Shown here one piece after another: positions 61,292 to 64,000 of a DNA stretch of 64,000 nt (the first letter of the stretch is position 1; each line of letters opens with the position of its first letter). The stretch is taken from contig NZ_CP087585.1 in NCBI RefSeq assembly GCF_022200785.1, positions 4,588,001 to 4,652,000 of the forward strand, written 5' to 3'. The DNA is from Pedobacter mucosus. GTDB lineage: Bacteria; Bacteroidota; Bacteroidia; Sphingobacteriales; Sphingobacteriaceae. A program made the translations under genes and the position numbers. The notes below the pieces were generated by a model. The model worked only from the letters and a program-made list of their open reading frames with translations. It had not been told where the DNA came from and made no database searches.

Positions 61292-61473
61292 TTTAATTAT
61301 AACTTTAGTTTATAAAGCATTATGACAAAAACAGGATAAAGTATTTATTTAGAAACATTCTAAAGCTTATAAGTAAAAACACCTTAATTTTTATTCCATT
61401 CCTGAAAGTTTAATTAATTTAGATTGATCATTCCATTTATTAATACCAGCATACTCTTATAATTAATAATGTT

Positions 61474-61884
61474 ATGATTACTAAAAAAAGTATTACACAG
61501 CTTTCGTATGATATTACTGGCTATGCAATTAAAGTCCATAAAACTATAGGCCCAGGTTTGTTAGAAAACATTTATGAACAGTGTTTAAAATATTAACTTG
61601 AAAGAAATGGATATAAGGTTATTCAGCAAATGAATATAGATGTTAGGTATGATGACTTGGTATTAGATATTACATTGAAAGTAGATCTATTTGTTGAAGA
61701 TTGTGTTGTTGTTGAGCTGAAAGCAATCGTAAATTTACTACCTGTACACGAAGCTCAGTTATTAACTTACATGAAACTTTTAAGTGCACCCCAGGGACTG
61801 TTGATTAATTTTTATACCGATAACATTACTAAAACCATAAAACCATTTGTTAATGATTTCTTCCGAATCTTACCTGGTGAATAA
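61474..61884 (+). pseudogene. GxxExxY family gene interrupted by one premature stop codon
   Basis: Translation from ATG 61474 gives MITKKSITQLSYDITGYAIK ... GLLENIYEQCLKY, then TAA at 61594-61596, and the same frame continues LERNGYKVIQQMN ... to the stop at 61884. The GxxExxY motif lies before the stop and the nuclease core (LKVDLFVEDCVVVELKAI) after it. Family members often have Glu at the stop position, so a single GAA to TAA change is a simple explanation. An internal ATG at 61630 could start an N-terminally truncated 84-residue product. No frameshift is seen, suggesting recent loss. Confidence 0.88.
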
Positions 61885-61928
61885 ATAAAAATTATTGATT
61901 CTTAAAATTCATATAGCTAATTGTAAAA

Positions 61929-62001
61929 TTAAATACTAGGCGAGATTTAACTATTCGGAAGTTCCAATGCGTCAGATTTCGAATTATGTTAATCTCTTAA
62001 A
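61929..62001 (+). repeat. Degenerate leading copy of the tandem array
   Basis: AATACTAGGCGAGAT and GAATTATGTTAATCTCTTAA parallel ACCTGGGGAGAT and GAATTTTTCTTAACTTCTTAA of the first full unit. Similarity is weak between these points. Confidence 0.4.
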
Positions 62002-62600
62002 GGTTATGAAAATAGTTAAATTATATTTTGACATTAAGCAATTAAGATAATTAAGTACCTGGGGAGATATGGTTTTGGGTAAACTACAAAAGACCAGACT
62101 GAATTTTTCTTAACTTCTTAATGGTTATAAAAACAGTTAAATTATATTTTGACATTAGGCAATTAAGATAATTAAGTTCCTCAGGAGATATGGTTTTGGG
62201 TAAACTACAAAAGACTAGACTGGATTTTTTTTAACTTCTAATGGTTATAAAAACAGTTAAATTATATTTTGACATTAAGCAATTAAGTGCTTGATGAGAT
62301 ATGGTTTTAGTAAACCACAAAAGACTAGAGTGAATTTTCTTAACTTCTTAATGGTTATAAAAACAGTTAAATTATATTTTGACATTAAGCAATTAAGTGC
62401 TTGATGAGATATGGTTTTGGGTAAACTACAAAAGACTAGACTGAATTTTCTTAACTTCTTAATGGTTATAAAGACAGTTAAATTATTTTGACATTAAGCA
62501 ATTAGGATAATTAAGGATTTGAGGAGATATGGTTTTGGGTAAACTAAAAAAACTAGACTGAATTTTCTTAGCTTCTTATTGGATATAAATGCTAATGATG
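62002..62600 (+). repeat. Tandem array of five 110-121 bp units plus a partial sixth
   Basis: The equivalent point (GGTTATAAAAAC) recurs at 62002, 62123, 62243, 62353 and 62464, and as GGATATAAAT at 62581. Unit lengths are 121, 120, 110, 111 and 117. Units 3 and 4 lack a 10-base ATAATTAAGT-like segment and are almost identical to each other. Conserved blocks are AAATTATATTTTGACATTA, GAGATATGGTTTTGGGTAAA and AAAAGACTAGACTGAATTTT. TTAACT and AGTTAA, about 19 bases apart across each unit boundary, are inverted. No coding pattern is conserved. The array lies between the GxxExxY pseudogene and cspA. Confidence 0.9.
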
Positions 62601-62651
62601 TTTACTTTTTTAACACTAAATCACTAAGTTTTTTAAAAAAAAAGCACAAAA

Positions 62652-62677
62652 AAAAGTCCCGAATTTTCGGGACTTTT
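62652..62677. terminator. Terminator after the cold-shock gene
   Basis: AAAAGTCCCGA pairs with TCGGGACTTTT around a short ATTT-like loop; A- and T-runs flank both sides, so it can act in both directions, including for the array. Confidence 0.88.
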
Positions 62678-62702
62678 CAAACGATTATGTGTTCGAGTTT
62701 TC

Positions 62703-62894
62703 TTAAGCTACTTTAACATTTACCGCGTTTAAGCCTTTTCTTCCTTCTTCTACATCGTAGGTTACAGAATCATTCTCGCGAATGTTGTCGATTAAGCCTG
62801 AAGCATGAACAAAGATTTCGCTATCGCCGTTTGATGGTGTGATAAATCCGAAACCTTTAGTTTCATTAAAAAATTTTACTGTTCCTTGTTGCAT
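62703..62894 (-). CDS. Cold-shock protein, CspA family
   Basis: A 63-residue single cold-shock domain that binds single-stranded nucleic acid. RNP1 is KGFGFI and RNP2 is IFVHASGL; the N terminus MQQGTVKFFNETKG is canonical. Bacteroidota usually encode several. The predicted leader is short (about 25 bases), unlike the long cold-responsive leader of E. coli cspA, so cold induction by that mechanism is not supported. Confidence 0.93.
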   Translation of the reverse strand: MQQGTVKFFNETKGFGFITPSNGDSEIFVHASGLIDNIRENDSVTYDVEEGRKGLNAVNVKVA

Positions 62895-62914
62895 TGTATT
62901 CTATTTAATTTCCA

Positions 62915-62945
62915 CAAAGGTAATTCTAATTATCTAACAATCAAT
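62915..62945 (-). promoter_or_regulatory. Bacteroidota-type promoter of the cold-shock gene
   Basis: On the minus strand ATTG (62945-62942) and TACCTTTG (62922-62915) are 19 bases apart. The -7 element matches TAnnTTTG exactly; the -33 has one mismatch to TTTG. Confidence 0.6.
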
Positions 62946-63121
62946 TTTTTATTTTTTAATACTTAATATTTTATTGAAATGTTATACTTAGGTGCTGTAA
63001 TCCGAGTATTTAACAGCTTCAAATCATGATAATATGTTTATTATCAATAGTTTATTTATGTGTTATATAATATTAGAGCTAGTTATTTATTAATATTAAC
63101 TTCTTTTCAATAAGTAGGTTT

Positions 63122-63154
63122 AAAAAAGAAATGCTCCCGATTTAGTCGGAAGCA
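63122..63154 (-). terminator. Terminator after the HtrA/DegP gene
   Basis: ATGCTCCCGA pairs with GTCGGAAGCAT (one mismatch) around a TTTA loop; on the minus strand it lies 25 bases after the stop codon and ends in a T-run. Confidence 0.75.
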
Positions 63155-63178
63155 TCTCTTTTTTATAATTTTGGATAG

Positions 63179-64000
63179 TTATTGAGCCGGAAAACTGAAA
63201 CTAAATGTTCCACCATCTGGATTTACTCCAGTCATATTAACCATATTATTTCTGCCTAAAGGCAAAGCTTTTTGCACATCAGCAACGCTATTTACAGGTT
63301 GGCCATTTACTTTTGTAATTAACATTCCTTTTTCAACGCCAATGTTATCAAAAGCTTTTCCAGTAACTACAGAGTTTACTATAACACCATTGTTAATTCT
63401 GTATTTAGCTTTTTGAGCAGCAGTTGCAGGTACAAAAGTTGCGCCTAGCTTAGTCACTTCTACCGCTTTAGGAGTAGCCGCTGTGTTTACGCCAACACTA
63501 GCTTCTCCCTTAAGTGTAATGGTATAATCTTTTAAAGCGCCATCTCTTAAAATGTTTAATTTAACTTTATCACCTGGATTTAGACGCCCAATTTTTTCTT
63601 GTAAATCTGGAGAATCAAATACGGCAACGCCATCAACTTTTTTGATAATATCACCAGCTTTTAAACCTGCAGCTGCAGCCGCACCATCTGGAACGATATC
63701 GCTAACATAAAGTCCGTTAATTTCGCTTGTTTTCATGTCTTCTGTATTATCAGGACCAAGCGGTTTAAAGCTAACCCCAATAAATCCTCTCTTTACAGAA
63801 CCATATTTAATAAAATCATCCACAACTTTACGAGCCAAATTTATAGGAATTGCAAAACCATAACCCTGATTATAACCACTTTGTGATGCAATTGCAGAGT
63901 TAATTCCAACTAATTCGCCATTTGCATTTACCAAAGCACCACCACTATTTCCTGGATTAATGGCCGCATCTGTTTGAATAAAAGATTCTATACTGCTATT
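63179..64000 (-). CDS. degP: HtrA/DegP-like periplasmic serine protease (N-terminal part outside window)
   Basis: The frame is open to the right edge. The visible part starts within the protease domain: [16 protein letters not shown] contains the catalytic Ser, while His and Asp of the triad lie beyond the window. It is followed by [22 protein letters not shown]1 ([14 protein letters not shown] ... [15 protein letters not shown]) and a second PDZ ([20 protein letters not shown] ... [12 protein letters not shown]). The protein degrades or refolds misfolded envelope proteins. A TTG at 63934 is not a real start. Confidence 0.9.
   Translation of the reverse strand, partial: NSSIESFIQTDAAINPGNSGGALVNANGELVGINSAIASQSGYNQGYGFAIPINLARKVVDDFIKYGSVKRGFIGVSFKPLGPDNTEDMKTSEINGLYVSDIVPDGAAAAAGLKAGDIIKKVDGVAVFDSPDLQEKIGRLNPGDKVKLNILRDGALKDYTITLKGEASVGVNTAATPKAVEVTKLGATFVPATAAQKAKYRINNGVIVNSVVTGKAFDNIGVEKGMLITKVNGQPVNSVADVQKALPLGRNNMVNMTGVNPDGGTFSFSFPAQ

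Noticed and set aside
61284..61473. Inverted-repeat arms around the GxxExxY pseudogene
   Set aside because: I searched both flanks for AACCGCAAAG-like arms and found none; only the tandem array follows.
62070..62560. Tiny ORFs starting ATGGTTTTGGGTAAACTA in each tandem unit, preceded by GGAGAT
   Set aside because: Two units encode 14-residue peptides, but the others are frameshifted or run on; the coding pattern is not conserved although the DNA is.
61929..62600. CRISPR-like array
   Set aside because: Whole units of 110-121 bases are repeated with no unique spacers, and no cas genes are near.

Overview
The window comes from an AT-rich Bacteroidota genome, most likely Sphingobacteriaceae and Pedobacter-like. 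Evidence: TonB-dependent and carboxypeptidase-regulatory-domain outer membrane proteins, DUF6607/DUF4198/PepSY iron genes, an N-succinylornithine-type transcarbamylase, an E1 alpha-beta fused 2-oxoacid dehydrogenase, an epsilon/Bacteroidota-type SdhCAB, and promoters of the TTTG-N19-21-TAnnTTTG class. No rRNA, tRNA, CRISPR array or prophage was seen. Most of the window is chromosomal housekeeping sequence; the unusual content lies in the intergenic DNA.

Layout. 1-4.1 kb: 3' end of a GH3 hexosaminidase, a small acidic protein, a secreted thioredoxin-like protein, a TatD hydrolase and TcdA. 4.1-11.1 kb: an AddAB helicase-nuclease pair, then a cluster of palindromic REP-like units and an IS200-type (RAYT-like) Y1 transposase. 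11.4-19.1 kb: pdhB, a DUF1801 protein, an RsmI-like methylase, a DUF6600-like secreted protein with a Gln/Arg-rich repeat tail, a HAD phosphatase, a YtxH protein, a beta-CASP nuclease and a methyltransferase. 19.1-24.5 kb: an outer membrane barrel protein, a TraB/DUF5694-like protein and an M28 peptidase. 24.8-31.1 kb: an iron-uptake operon (TonB receptor, DUF4198, PepSY, DUF6607) behind a Fur-box-like palindrome, plus a DUF4397 lipoprotein.

31.4-43.2 kb: a long arginine biosynthesis cluster in the order GNAT, argG, argC, argD, (four-helix-bundle gene), argF', argB, proC, argE-type deacylase, argH, aminotransferase. Val90 of the transcarbamylase points to N-succinyl rather than N-acetyl intermediates. 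Nearly every gap in this operon carries a palindromic repeat of one of several families. 43.4-53.9 kb: prfC, a PIF1-type helicase, a GxxExxY gene between inverted repeats, an SprT-like protein, adenine deaminase, fused branched-chain E1 and LutB. 54-61.3 kb: M28 peptidase, rpiB, tatC and sdhBAC. 61.4-64 kb: a GxxExxY pseudogene killed by one stop codon, a five-copy tandem array of 110-121 bp units, a cold-shock protein and the 3' part of an HtrA/DegP protease.

The main leads are (i) the REP units next to a Y1 transposase with a matching doublet 9 kb away, (ii) the two GxxExxY loci, one bounded by inverted repeats and one dead beside the tandem array, (iii) a four-helix-bundle gene bounded by another inverted repeat inside the arginine operon, (iv) the predicted succinylated arginine pathway with a long leader, and (v) an AddB-like subunit that has lost its iron-sulfur ligands. 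No completely new multi-gene system was proven from sequence alone.
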